This document shows positions 36,455-44,661 of a stretch of 64,000 bases of DNA, piece after piece. Within the stretch, counting starts at the first letter, position 1, and each line of letters starts with the position of its first letter. This stretch comes from JBMYTN01 sp049604415 (lineage in GTDB: Bacteria > Pseudomonadota > Alphaproteobacteria > Rhodospirillales > Rhodospirillaceae): NCBI GenBank assembly GCA_049604415.1, contig JBMYTN010000015.1, forward strand, positions 1-64,000, in the 5' to 3' direction. The notes beneath the pieces are model-generated. The model was not told the origin of the DNA and ran no database searches. It saw nothing but the letters and a program-made list of their open reading frames with translations. A program made the translations under genes and the position numbers.

Positions 36455-37054
36455 CTACAGAGAGCCGCCAAGCACGCCTTTTGTTGACGGCACTGCATCG
36501 GCCTTGCGTGGGTCAATCTCGATGGCGTCCCGCAAAGCACGGGCCAGAGCCTTGAAGCAAGATTCGATGATATGGTGCTGGTTTGTCCCATAATGGTTTG
36601 CAATATGCAAAGTTGCTCCCGCAGTTTGCGAAAAAGCTTGGAACCATTCCTTGAACAATTCCGTATCCATCTCGCCGATCTTGTCCCTTGTGAACTCCAC
36701 CTTCCATATGAGATACGGCCTATTCGACAGATCCAACGCGACCTGTGACAGAGTTTCATCCATAGGGATCAAAGCCGAGCCATAGCGTCGGATTCCAGCC
36801 CGATCACCCAGCGCTTGGGACACCGCTTGTCCAAGCGCCAAGGCTGTATCTTCCGTCGTATGGTGAAAGTCGATATGCAGGTCCCCAACCGCCTTTACCG
36901 TGATGTCGATCAAAGAATGGCGCGAAAGTTGCTCCAGCATGTGATCGAGGAAGCCGATGCCCGTGGAGACGTCATAGTGACCGGTTCCATCGAGTGTGAC
37001 GCTAACCTCTATCTGGGTTTCTTTCGTATTGCGCTTTACGGTAGAACTCCGCAT
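36455..37054 (-). CDS. hisB: Imidazoleglycerol-phosphate dehydratase
   Basis: 199 residues from the ATG at 37054, chosen for the AGGAG 6-7 bp upstream; the open frame continues to 37192 but without a ribosome site. The manganese-binding motifs D-F-H-H-T-T-E-D near 70 and A-N-H-Y-G-T-N-Q-H-H-I-I-E near 145 are present. Monofunctional dehydratase, step 6 of the histidine pathway. It is divergent from the Xre regulator gene at 37286. Confidence 0.96.
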   Translation of the reverse strand: MRSSTVKRNTKETQIEVSVTLDGTGHYDVSTGIGFLDHMLEQLSRHSLIDITVKAVGDLHIDFHHTTEDTALALGQAVSQALGDRAGIRRYGSALIPMDETLSQVALDLSNRPYLIWKVEFTRDKIGEMDTELFKEWFQAFSQTAGATLHIANHYGTNQHHIIESCFKALARALRDAIEIDPRKADAVPSTKGVLGGSL

Positions 37055-37285
37055 CGAAAACTCCTGAAGTGCACGCGGTGGAAAGACACTGAACGAGGAC
37101 GCTAAGCATGTAAACGCGTATAAGGTCCATGAAGGACAGCGAACTGTTCGGGAAAGAACCCCGAAAAAAACTAGCGTTTGCCGTTCTGACACGTTATGGT
37201 TTAGTACAGGACGGTGGGCTCAAACACCCTCCAATAAGAATGGGATACCAAAGTGAGAAGGTCAAAATCTAGCGAGACGGAAAAC

Positions 37286-37711
37286 ATGCAGAAGGCACCG
37301 GATCCGGTCGATGTGCACGTCGGCCGTCGACTAAGACTGCGCCGCACCCTGTTGGGCATGTCGCAGGAACAGTTGGCAAACGCCGTTGGCGTCACATTCC
37401 AGCAAATACAGAAATATGAGCGGGGCAGCAACCGCGTCAGCGCCAGCCGCTTGTTCGACATTTCCAAGGTCTTGGGTGTCCCGGTGGCGTTCTTCTTTGA
37501 AGACATTGGCGAAGACATCACGGCTGAGCGTCGCACCGGATCCGCTCCGGACGCCGATGGGCTCGCCGAGCCGATCCTGCCGACCTACGAGCAAGATCCG
37601 CTGCAAAAGAACGAAACCTTGGAACTGATCAGAGCCTATTGGCGTCTGCCCAGCGACAATGTGCGTGTCAAAGCGTTGGATTTGCTGAAAAGCATGTCCG
37701 GTCGGGACTAA
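37286..37711 (+). CDS. Xre-family helix-turn-helix regulator
   Basis: About 141 residues from the ATG at 37286; a GTG at 37253 is an alternative. The helix-turn-helix lies at about 10-65: V-G-R-R-L-R-L-R-R-T, M-S-Q-E-Q-L-A-N-A-V-G-V and F-Q-Q-I-Q-K-Y-E-R-G-S-N-R. This N-terminal D-V-H-V-G-x-R-L-R-L-R-R pattern is typical for a group of alphaproteobacterial Cro/CI-like regulators. The C-terminal half is acidic and has no known domain. Its target is not evident. It faces away from hisB. Confidence 0.88.
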   Translation: MQKAPDPVDVHVGRRLRLRRTLLGMSQEQLANAVGVTFQQIQKYERGSNRVSASRLFDISKVLGVPVAFFFEDIGEDITAERRTGSAPDADGLAEPILPTYEQDPLQKNETLELIRAYWRLPSDNVRVKALDLLKSMSGRD

Positions 37712-38035
37712 CCCACCAGACGCCTCTTTGCACTTTGTGAACCGGCCAAGTCCCCTGCACGCCCGATGCGGACTGCGGAATGACTTGTCCGGTCACAATC
37801 AAAGGGTTTCCCGCAAAAGATCTCTCGGACCAACTGAGACGTCACTCAAGGCTTGGCAGGCCGACAATGATGGCCGCTCACCTTTGGTCCGATCAGGGAA
37901 AGACCCGACCGACGGACCGCACGGTCCAAACCAACCAGCCCAGTCCATTCCGCCCCGGCCACCAGGCCCAACCATCGCCCCGCATCTCCGTCCAAGCGGG
38001 ATCTGCTCGGGAAACGCCTGCGCCCCGCCATATCC

Positions 38036-38066
38036 CTTGACCTTGCTGGCCAGAAAGACCCATGTT
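38036..38066 (+). promoter_or_regulatory. Candidate heat-shock (RpoH) promoter for hslVU
   Basis: CTTGAC at 38036-38041, a 17-bp spacer, then CCCATGTT at 38059-38066, about 80 bp before hslV. The pattern CTTG-N-CCCAT is that of sigma-32 promoters, and hslVU is a classic RpoH target. The rest of the 37712-38144 gap (433 bp) has only unconvincing frames. Confidence 0.45.
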
Positions 38067-38144
38067 CTGGGCTCCCTCCACCCCAGCATTCCCCGATCCG
38101 GCAAACCAAAAGGCCGGACCCGGACTTCCGGTCTAGGACATCCC

Positions 38145-38705
38145 ATGTCGAGTACACAGACTTCCGCCGCCGATCACAGTTGGCATGGCACCACGATTTT
38201 GGCCGTGCGCCGCAATGGCCAAGTGGTCATCGCCGGGGACGGCCAAGTTTCCTTTGGCCAGACGGTGATGAAGGGCAATGCCCGTAAGGTCCGTCGCCTT
38301 GGGGATGGCAGTGTGATCGCTGGCTTTGCTGGCGCGACTGCGGATGCCTTCACCTTGTTTGAGCGGCTGGAAACCAAGCTGGAACAATATCCCGGTCAAT
38401 TGACCCGGGCCTGCGTCGAATTGGCCAAGGATTGGCGCACGGATCGCTATCTGCGCCGTCTGGAGGCGATGATGGCAGTGGCGGACAAGGAGGTCGCCCT
38501 GGTCCTGACCGGCAATGGTGATGTGCTGGAGCCGGAAGATGGCATTATCGGCATTGGCTCCGGCGGCACCTATGCCCTGGCTGCTGCCCGAGCCTTAATG
38601 GCCGAAACCGACCTGGACGCCGAAGCCATCGCCCGACGGGCCATGGAGGTCGCCGCCAAAATCTGCGTTTACACCAACAGTTCCCTAACCGTGGACTCCC
38701 TATGA
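38145..38705 (+). CDS. hslV: ATP-dependent protease peptidase subunit HslV
   Basis: 186 residues. The W-H-G-T-T-I-L-A-V-R segment gives the processing point before Thr16, which becomes catalytic Thr1; G-D-G-Q-V-S-F-G-Q-T-V follows. HslV forms a double hexamer activated by HslU. The ATG at 38145 has AGGA about 6 bp before it; an upstream open stretch from 37728 is not conserved in character and is left out. hslU starts inside its stop codon. Confidence 0.97.
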   Translation: MSSTQTSAADHSWHGTTILAVRRNGQVVIAGDGQVSFGQTVMKGNARKVRRLGDGSVIAGFAGATADAFTLFERLETKLEQYPGQLTRACVELAKDWRTDRYLRRLEAMMAVADKEVALVLTGNGDVLEPEDGIIGIGSGGTYALAAARALMAETDLDAEAIARRAMEVAAKICVYTNSSLTVDSL

Positions 38706-40012
38706 CCGCTTTCAGCCCCCGCGAAATCGTTTCCGAGCTCGACCGCCACATCATCGGCCAAGGCGATGCCAAGCGCGCCGTCGCCATCGCCCTGCGCAAC
38801 CGGTGGCGTCGGCAACAGCTGCCCGAAGGCTTGCGGGAAGAGATCCTGCCGAAAAACATTTTGATGATCGGACCCACCGGGGTCGGCAAAACCGAAATTG
38901 CCCGCCGCCTGGCCAAACTGGCCCAAGCGCCGTTTCTAAAGGTCGAAGCGACCAAATTCACCGAAGTCGGCTATGTCGGTCGCGACGTGGAAAGCATCAT
39001 CCGGGACCTGCTGGAAAACGCCATCAACGACACCCGGGAGCGGATGCGCAAAGAGGTCACCGTCCGCGCCGAAGCCAATGCGGAAGAGCGCATCCTTGAT
39101 GCCCTGGTTGGAGACAGCGCGAAACCGGAAACCCGGCAAAAATTCCGCAAAAAGCTGCGCGAAAACGAGCTCAATGACAAAGAGGTCGAACTGACCCTGC
39201 AAGACAGTGCGGCGATGTCAATGCCGACCCTGGACATCCCGGGCATGCCCGGTGCGCAAATGGGCATGCTCAATCTGAATGATATATTCGGCAAAGCCTT
39301 TGGTGGACGCACCACCAAGAAGAAGATGACTGTCGAAGAATCCTATGAGGTCCTGCTGCGGGAAGAGGCCGATAAACTGCTAGACGAAGACCAAGTGGTC
39401 AAAAGCGCTCTCAACGCAGTTGAGAATGATGGCATTGTTTTTATTGATGAAATTGACAAGATCAGCGCCTCGCAAGAGCGCAAGGGCGGCGATGTCAGCC
39501 GCGAAGGCGTCCAGCGCGATCTGCTGCCCTTGATCGAGGGCACCACCGTGGTCACCAAACATGGCCCGGTGCGCACCGACCATATCCTGTTCATTGCCTC
39601 AGGCGCGTTCCACATCGCCAAGCCATCGGACATGCTGCCGGAACTCCAAGGCCGTTTGCCGATCCGGGTCGAGCTGAAAGCCCTGACCAAGGATGATTTC
39701 CGCCGCATCCTGACCGAGCCCGAAGCCAGCTTGCTTAAGCAATACAAAGCCCTGCTCGGCACGGAGCAAGTGACACTCGAATTCCCCGACGACACCGTCG
39801 AGGCCCTGGCCGATCTGGCCGCCGAGGTCAATCGCTCGGTGGAGAACATTGGTGCCCGGCGTTTGCACACGGTCCTGGAGCGCTTGCTCGAAGAGATCAG
39901 CTTCACCGCCACCGACCGGGGCGGCGAAACCATCACCATCACGCCGGAGGATGTGCAAAGCCGGGTCGGCGATCTGGCCGCCAAAGCAGATCTGTCGAAA
40001 TTTATCCTCTAG
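38702..40012 (+). CDS. hslU: HslU, ATPase subunit of the HslUV protease
   Basis: 436 residues. Walker A G-P-T-G-V-G-K-T-E near 60-68, Walker B F-I-D-E-I-D near 247, and the C-terminal D-L-S-K-F-I-L that docks into HslV. The I domain between the Walker motifs is present. ATG overlaps the hslV stop (ATGA), the usual coupling. It unfolds proteins and feeds them to HslV. Confidence 0.97.
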   Translation: MTAFSPREIVSELDRHIIGQGDAKRAVAIALRNRWRRQQLPEGLREEILPKNILMIGPTGVGKTEIARRLAKLAQAPFLKVEATKFTEVGYVGRDVESIIRDLLENAINDTRERMRKEVTVRAEANAEERILDALVGDSAKPETRQKFRKKLRENELNDKEVELTLQDSAAMSMPTLDIPGMPGAQMGMLNLNDIFGKAFGGRTTKKKMTVEESYEVLLREEADKLLDEDQVVKSALNAVENDGIVFIDEIDKISASQERKGGDVSREGVQRDLLPLIEGTTVVTKHGPVRTDHILFIASGAFHIAKPSDMLPELQGRLPIRVELKALTKDDFRRILTEPEASLLKQYKALLGTEQVTLEFPDDTVEALADLAAEVNRSVENIGARRLHTVLERLLEEISFTATDRGGETITITPEDVQSRVGDLAAKADLSKFIL

Positions 40013-40092
40013 AGCCCTCGAACCGTTGCAGGAGGCGTCCGCCAATCAGGAACCGGACGCGCCGGAAAACCAACGGAACGGCACAGGTTCGA

Positions 40093-40974
40093 TCACGCCT
40101 CCGGCACCGACCGGGGCGAATCTCCATCATAGGTCCAAATCAAATGGCGCGGGATCGGGCCTTTGTTGCGCCCCCCCTGCTCCATCTGCTCCCAGGCATG
40201 GGCCAGCAACCCAACGGACCGCGACAAGCAAAACAACCCCCGAGCCAAAGCCGCCGGGAACCCGAGCTCGGCATAAATCACCGCCGTCGCCCCATCAATG
40301 TTCATCGGCACCGGCTTGCTGCGGCCTTCGGCCAAGCACTGCTCAACCGATTGCGCTGCCGCTGCAGATGCCCCGGACACGGTGCCCTGCTGCCGGGCCT
40401 GCTCCACCAAGGCCAGCAAGCGTGGTGCCCGGGGGTCAATCGGGTGAAAGCGGTGACCAAAACCGGGCAAAAACTTGCCTCCGGCCTGTTTGAAGGCGGC
40501 GATTTCCGCCCTCGCGGCTTCCACCAATGCCGCTGTTGGCTTGCCATCGCCGTCACAAGCCGTCGCCTCGATATCCTCGGCCCGCAGCCGGGCCACAATG
40601 GCCTGGTAAAGCGCCACCGCCTGTTCCCCAGCCCCGCCATGGACATCGCCGAGCACATTCAGCCCCGAGGCCATGGCGTTGTTCAGGCCAACCCCACAGG
40701 TCGCCGCCATCCGTGCAATCGCGATGCTCGGGGCTTGGGGACCATGGTCGACCGCAGCGACCAAGGCAGCCTCCAGCAAGGTGGCTTGGTCTTTGGTCGG
40801 CAGCGCCCCCCGGGTCATCAGCCAGATCATTTGCGGGAAGCTGACCTGACCGATCAGCTCTTCAATCGGATAGCCCCGATAGCGGATTTCGCCGGGGGCC
40901 ATGTCAATGATCTCGGTCCGCCACCAATCCCGAGACGGCTGTTCCGGATCCGCATCGATTGGTATGTCTGCCAT
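40093..40974 (-). CDS. Citrate-synthase-superfamily citryl-CoA lyase
   Basis: 293 residues from the ATG at 40974 (GAGGA close upstream); a longer frame to 41130 overlaps the SDR gene and is not used. It is shorter than true citrate synthase (about 430) and fits stand-alone citryl-CoA lyases. All three catalytic residues of the citrate synthase family are in place: H112 (V-H-G-G-A-G-E), H174 (G-F-G-H-R-F) and D227 (N-I-D-G-A-T). Expected reaction: citryl-CoA to acetyl-CoA plus oxaloacetate. It lies in a cluster with the SDR gene (41033-41812) and a divergent citrate lyase alpha subunit (41981). Confidence 0.83.
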   Translation of the reverse strand: MADIPIDADPEQPSRDWWRTEIIDMAPGEIRYRGYPIEELIGQVSFPQMIWLMTRGALPTKDQATLLEAALVAAVDHGPQAPSIAIARMAATCGVGLNNAMASGLNVLGDVHGGAGEQAVALYQAIVARLRAEDIEATACDGDGKPTAALVEAARAEIAAFKQAGGKFLPGFGHRFHPIDPRAPRLLALVEQARQQGTVSGASAAAAQSVEQCLAEGRSKPVPMNIDGATAVIYAELGFPAALARGLFCLSRSVGLLAHAWEQMEQGGRNKGPIPRHLIWTYDGDSPRSVPEA

Positions 40975-41032
40975 CTCCGCTTCCTCTCTTTGCGGCCCAA
41001 GGTCCTGGAAAGCCCTGAGCAAATGGGGTTTT

Positions 41033-41812
41033 TTATGTTTTTGGCCGCGCCGCGCCAAAGGGCCAACCGCCGGAAAAATCGATAATCGCCCCGGTGAGGA
41101 ACCGCGCCTTGGCGGTGGCGAGGAAGGCAATCACCTCGCCGATTTCTTCCGGATCGGCCAAGCGCCCCACCGGCACATTCTGGCGGACATAGGCCCGGCC
41201 TTCCTCGGTATCCTTAAAATAGGCCTTGGGGTAATAGGCCTCGGAGTACAGGAAATTCGGGGCAACCGCATTCACCGTGATGCCATCGGGCGCGCAGTCA
41301 ATGGCCAGGGAGCGAACCAACGCGTTGACCGCATCGCGGGCGGCGTCGGGAAACGCTCCACCGGACAGCGGCAAACGGGTCCGGTTGGAGGTGACCATGA
41401 CGATATTGGCCGACCCTCGGGCGCGTAATGTTGGCAGGGCGGCCTGGATCAACCGAAAGGGAAACTCGACAAGCGCCTGGTAATTGTCCCGTAAGGCCTG
41501 AACCGGGGCGGTGTCCGGCATATGGGTCGGAGCCGGGAAATGATCATTGCTGACGATAACGCCTAGGTCCGGCACCCCAAGGTCCAACGCAGTCGCAAAG
41601 GCCGCGTCGATCACCGCTTCAGGTTCGCTGGCCGATAGGGGGTACAATCCGGCGCGATCCGCCGCAAAGCCCGCCCACACCGCCGGATCGGCAAACCCCT
41701 GATCATGGGCCAGCACGGTAAAACCCGCCTCCAGCAAAGCGGCAACGGCAGGGGGACCGGCAAAGCCCAACGCATTGGTCACCAAAGCGGAGTTCAGGGC
41801 AGCATCCGTCAT
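41033..41812 (-). CDS. Halohydrin-dehalogenase-like short-chain dehydrogenase family protein
   Basis: 259 residues from the ATG at 41812 (AAGG about 9 bp before); a GTG at 41818 is an alternative. The Rossmann Gly motif is replaced by T12-N-A-L-G-F17-A-G19, exactly the T-X4-F-X-G halide-pocket motif of halohydrin dehalogenases; V-S-N-D-H-F and the P-N-F-L loop also resemble HheC P-N-Y-L. The catalytic S-X12-Y-X3-R becomes S142-X12-P155-X3-R159, so the Tyr is replaced by Pro. NAD use and normal SDR catalysis are unlikely; activity is unknown. It lies upstream of the citryl-CoA lyase gene and divergent from citF. Confidence 0.8.
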   Translation of the reverse strand: MTDAALNSALVTNALGFAGPPAVAALLEAGFTVLAHDQGFADPAVWAGFAADRAGLYPLSASEPEAVIDAAFATALDLGVPDLGVIVSNDHFPAPTHMPDTAPVQALRDNYQALVEFPFRLIQAALPTLRARGSANIVMVTSNRTRLPLSGGAFPDAARDAVNALVRSLAIDCAPDGITVNAVAPNFLYSEAYYPKAYFKDTEEGRAYVRQNVPVGRLADPEEIGEVIAFLATAKARFLTGAIIDFSGGWPFGAARPKT

Positions 41813-41980
41813 GATCACAGACCTTTAAGGGTGAGGCAAAAACGGGTATCCGGACGAGGCCACACAGGGTATCGCGTTCGAGGGACTTGGCACAGAACGG
41901 TTTTTACGCTCAAACAGCCGAGCGACCTCCTTCCCCGGGGGCATTCGGCCATTCATTTATCTTTGGGAGGGCACTGGAGC

Positions 41981-43531
41981 ATGTTGCTCGACCCCCACCG
42001 CACCCGCCTGGACGCCTTAACCGCCTGTCATCCAACGGGGTTGGCCACGCCTTTGGGAGCTCTGCAGAGCATCTTGCAGCCCAATCAGAGCCTCGGCCAG
42101 CGACGCCCGGACCGGCAGATCGAGGCCCGCCAGAGCAAAGGTCTCCCCAATCTTACCGCTGTCTTCGACCGGTTCGACATCGCCGATGGCCAAACCCTGT
42201 CCTTCCACCATCATTACCGCAATGGGGACCGGGTAATGACCTTTGTCCTGCAGGAGGCACAACGGCGCGGGCTGAAAAACCTGACCATCGCGCCCAGCTC
42301 CCTGTTCCCGGTCCACGCACCCCTGGTCCCGCTGCTGGAAGACGAAACCATCACCCATATCGTCACCGATTATATGCGCGGCCCGGTGGCCGATGCGGTG
42401 GCGGCTGGAAAACTCCTGGGCACCGCACTGTTGCAAAGCCATGGCGGACGAGCCAGAGCCTTGTCGACCGGTCAACTTAGCGTCGATGTGGCTTTTATCG
42501 CCGCCCCCCTGGCCAACCGCCAAGGCGACACGACCGGGCGCGGTGGTCAACTGCCCTGTGGACCGTTGGGTTACCCGGCGGTCGATGCCGCCCATGCCCG
42601 CCATGCGGTGGTGTTGACCGATCTTCTGATTGACGGGCCTCTGCCGAACATCGACATCCCCGGCCATCATGTGGACGCCATTGTCCAAATGGAGAGCCCC
42701 GGATCCACCGATGGGATCCAGTCGGGCACAACCATCGCCGCCGAAAGCGCCACAGCGCGCCTGATCGGGGGTTTGGTCGCCGATTGCCTGGAAGCGGCGG
42801 GTGCCTTCACCCCGGACTTCAGTTTGCAAAGCGGGGCGGGGGGCTATTCCTTGGGCGCGGTGGTCGAGATCGGTAAACGCATGGCCGAGACCGGGGTCAA
42901 AGGCCAGTTTCTGTCTGGCGGCATCACCGGAGCCCATGTCGCTCTGGTGGAACAGGGTTTGTTCGCGGAAATCCATGACGTGCAATGCTTTGACGGGGCG
43001 GCGGTCCGGTCTTCGATCCACAATCCGCTGCATCACATGATGACCGCAGAGACCTATGCCAGCCCCTTGCTGGACACAGCGCGGGTCAACGCCCTCTCGG
43101 CCATGTTGCTCGGCGCCGTTGAGGTCGACGCGGGGTTTAATGTGAATGTGGTGGTCGGGGCAGATGGGCGGATGCTGGGCGGTCCCGGCGGCCATCCCGA
43201 TGCAGCGGCCGGGGCCGCTATCAGCATTGTCACCACCGAACTGACCGGTGGCGGCTATGCCAAGCTGGTGCCCGAGGTCCAAGCGGTGGTCACCCCGGGA
43301 CACAGCGTTGATGTGATCGTGACGGATCAAGGCATTGCCGTGAACCCGGCGCGGCCTGACCTGGGGGCTGCCTTTCGGGAGGCCAGACTTCCGGTGCGCA
43401 GCTTTGCAGCGCTGCAACACCAAGCCGCAGCCCAAGCGGACCGGACGGCGTCTCAGCTCCCGCCGCTGGAGGGCAGGTCCTTCCATACGGCGATTGAAGC
43501 CCGCGCGGGCGGGGTGCTGGATATACTTTGA
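41981..43531 (+). CDS. citF: Citrate lyase alpha subunit (citrate CoA/ACP transferase) CitF-like
   Basis: 516 residues, the normal CitF length. Start at ATG 41981 with GGGAGG upstream. Family segments: S-F-H-H-H-Y-R-N-G-D near 70-80, S-H-G-G-R-A-R-A near 150, G-G-I-T-G-A-H-V near 310, F-D-G-A-A-V-R-S and D-Q-G-I-A-V-N-P-A-R-P near 450. CitF normally exchanges acetyl for citryl on the CitD carrier protein. No citD, citE, citC, citX or citG is in the window; instead a citryl-CoA lyase gene (40093-40974) is close by, so it may use free CoA. That point is inference. Confidence 0.9.
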   Translation: MLLDPHRTRLDALTACHPTGLATPLGALQSILQPNQSLGQRRPDRQIEARQSKGLPNLTAVFDRFDIADGQTLSFHHHYRNGDRVMTFVLQEAQRRGLKNLTIAPSSLFPVHAPLVPLLEDETITHIVTDYMRGPVADAVAAGKLLGTALLQSHGGRARALSTGQLSVDVAFIAAPLANRQGDTTGRGGQLPCGPLGYPAVDAAHARHAVVLTDLLIDGPLPNIDIPGHHVDAIVQMESPGSTDGIQSGTTIAAESATARLIGGLVADCLEAAGAFTPDFSLQSGAGGYSLGAVVEIGKRMAETGVKGQFLSGGITGAHVALVEQGLFAEIHDVQCFDGAAVRSSIHNPLHHMMTAETYASPLLDTARVNALSAMLLGAVEVDAGFNVNVVVGADGRMLGGPGGHPDAAAGAAISIVTTELTGGGYAKLVPEVQAVVTPGHSVDVIVTDQGIAVNPARPDLGAAFREARLPVRSFAALQHQAAAQADRTASQLPPLEGRSFHTAIEARAGGVLDIL

Positions 43532-43554
43532 AGGGCACTGGAACCCTATGGGTT

Positions 43555-43926
43555 TCAACCAGATTTGCCATCCAGGTCTGGATCCAGCAACGCCTTCAGC
43601 GCCGCCCACTCTTCCTCGGACAAGGCGTCTAAGCGCGCCGCCAACAGATTGACGGTTTCGGTGGCCAAGGGCGAGCGTCCCGCGAGATCCAAGGTCACCT
43701 TCGGGACCGACAGGCTGGCCAAATGTTTCAAGGTTTCGGCCTCATCCCAGATCAGACCAAACAGGCCACAGATCTGCATCACCAGACCGGGGGCTGGACG
43801 TCCGCGCTTGCCATGTTCCAAAGCCGAGAGATAGGCCGCTGACAAGTTGAGTTCCGCCGCCATTTGACTCAAGGTCATGCCGCGATCCGCCCGCAGCTGC
43901 CGAATATGGGCTCCAAACGGCGTCAT
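43555..43926 (-). CDS. Xre-family helix-turn-helix regulator
   Basis: 123 residues. Helix-turn-helix at about 5-58: F-G-A-H-I-R-Q-L-R-A-D-R-G-M-T-L-S-Q-M and S-A-A-Y-L-S-A-L-E-H-G-K-R-G-R-P. The C-terminus is acidic. The start overlaps the Smr gene stop by 4 bp. Smr plus this regulator next to mltA is a recurring alphaproteobacterial arrangement; here lutABC separate it from mltA. Its stop is 23 bp from the citF stop on the other strand. Confidence 0.9.
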   Translation of the reverse strand: MTPFGAHIRQLRADRGMTLSQMAAELNLSAAYLSALEHGKRGRPAPGLVMQICGLFGLIWDEAETLKHLASLSVPKVTLDLAGRSPLATETVNLLAARLDALSEEEWAALKALLDPDLDGKSG

Positions 43927-44648
43927 TGGTCCCGGATGCGCTTGAGCAGCACATAGAGCGCCCCATCGCCGCCATCCCGGGGTTGAGCCCGGTGAAAGCC
44001 CAATATATGCGGTCGCAAATCAGCCATGTTCAGCCAAAGTGGCACCTGTTGGCGGAGGACACCTTTGCCGCCCTCGGTCCGCAAGCCCTTGCCGGTGATC
44101 ACCAGCAAACAGCGATGGCCATGGGTCCGCCCGCGATGGACCGCCGCCCGCAAAGCCGAATGGGCGCTGGCCTGGGTCAGCCCATGCAGATCCAGACGGG
44201 CGTCAATGCCATAGGTGCCGCGCTTAACCCGATCCGCATTGCGCCGATCCACGGCGGTCAGGTCGCCATCGGCCAGGGACTGCACCGCCCGGCGCAAGCG
44301 GTAGCCTCCGGGCGCGCCCGGATCGGACCCGGCCAAGGCGCCAATCCCGGCAAAAGCCGCTGCCATGGATTTCGAAGTCTCTGTCGGCTTGGTCCCATCT
44401 TTGGCGGATCGGTCTTGTGCGGGCTGGGTTGAGTTTGATGAGCCGGACCCTTGGGTGCTCCCATTGGCGGATGGGTCCACCGCGACTCCTGTCACCCCCG
44501 CCGCATCGGACGCGCCGGTCGCTCCGGTTGCACCCGCCACAAGCCGGTCATTGCTCGGGGTCTCCAAAGGCGTGACCGTCCGCGCCAGGCTGGCCCAAAC
44601 CTTGCGGTCGTCTTCGCTTAAATTCCGGCGCCGGCGGCCTTTTTTCAC
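43923..44648 (-). CDS. Smr-domain protein
   Basis: About 241 residues from the GTG at 44648, 13 bp after the lutC stop. The C-terminal ~100 residues form an Smr domain: D-L-H-G-L-T-Q near 150-160, T-G-K-G (L-V-I-T-G-K-G-L) near 200. Smr proteins nick or bind branched DNA or RNA. The start K-K-G-R-R-R-R-N-L-S-E-D-D is typical for the alphaproteobacterial form. A Ser/Gly/Ala-rich linker of ~70 residues in the middle is longer than usual. The frame could extend to 44732 but would overlap lutC. Confidence 0.88.
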   Translation of the reverse strand: MKKGRRRRNLSEDDRKVWASLARTVTPLETPSNDRLVAGATGATGASDAAGVTGVAVDPSANGSTQGSGSSNSTQPAQDRSAKDGTKPTETSKSMAAAFAGIGALAGSDPGAPGGYRLRRAVQSLADGDLTAVDRRNADRVKRGTYGIDARLDLHGLTQASAHSALRAAVHRGRTHGHRCLLVITGKGLRTEGGKGVLRQQVPLWLNMADLRPHILGFHRAQPRDGGDGALYVLLKRIRDQ

Positions 44649-44661
44649 CTTATGCCGTGCC

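Noticed and set aside
37728..38144. Upstream extension of the hslV frame (139 codons)
   Set aside because: Low-complexity Pro/Arg/Ser stretch without ribosome site; hslV orthologues begin near 38145.
40975..41130. N-terminal extension of the citryl-CoA lyase
   Set aside because: Basic low-complexity stretch overlapping the SDR gene; the ATG at 40974 has its own ribosome site and gives a family-like start.
42017..43609. 530-codon minus-strand open frame opposite citF
   Set aside because: Shadow; citF has clear family motifs on the plus strand and overlaps it completely.
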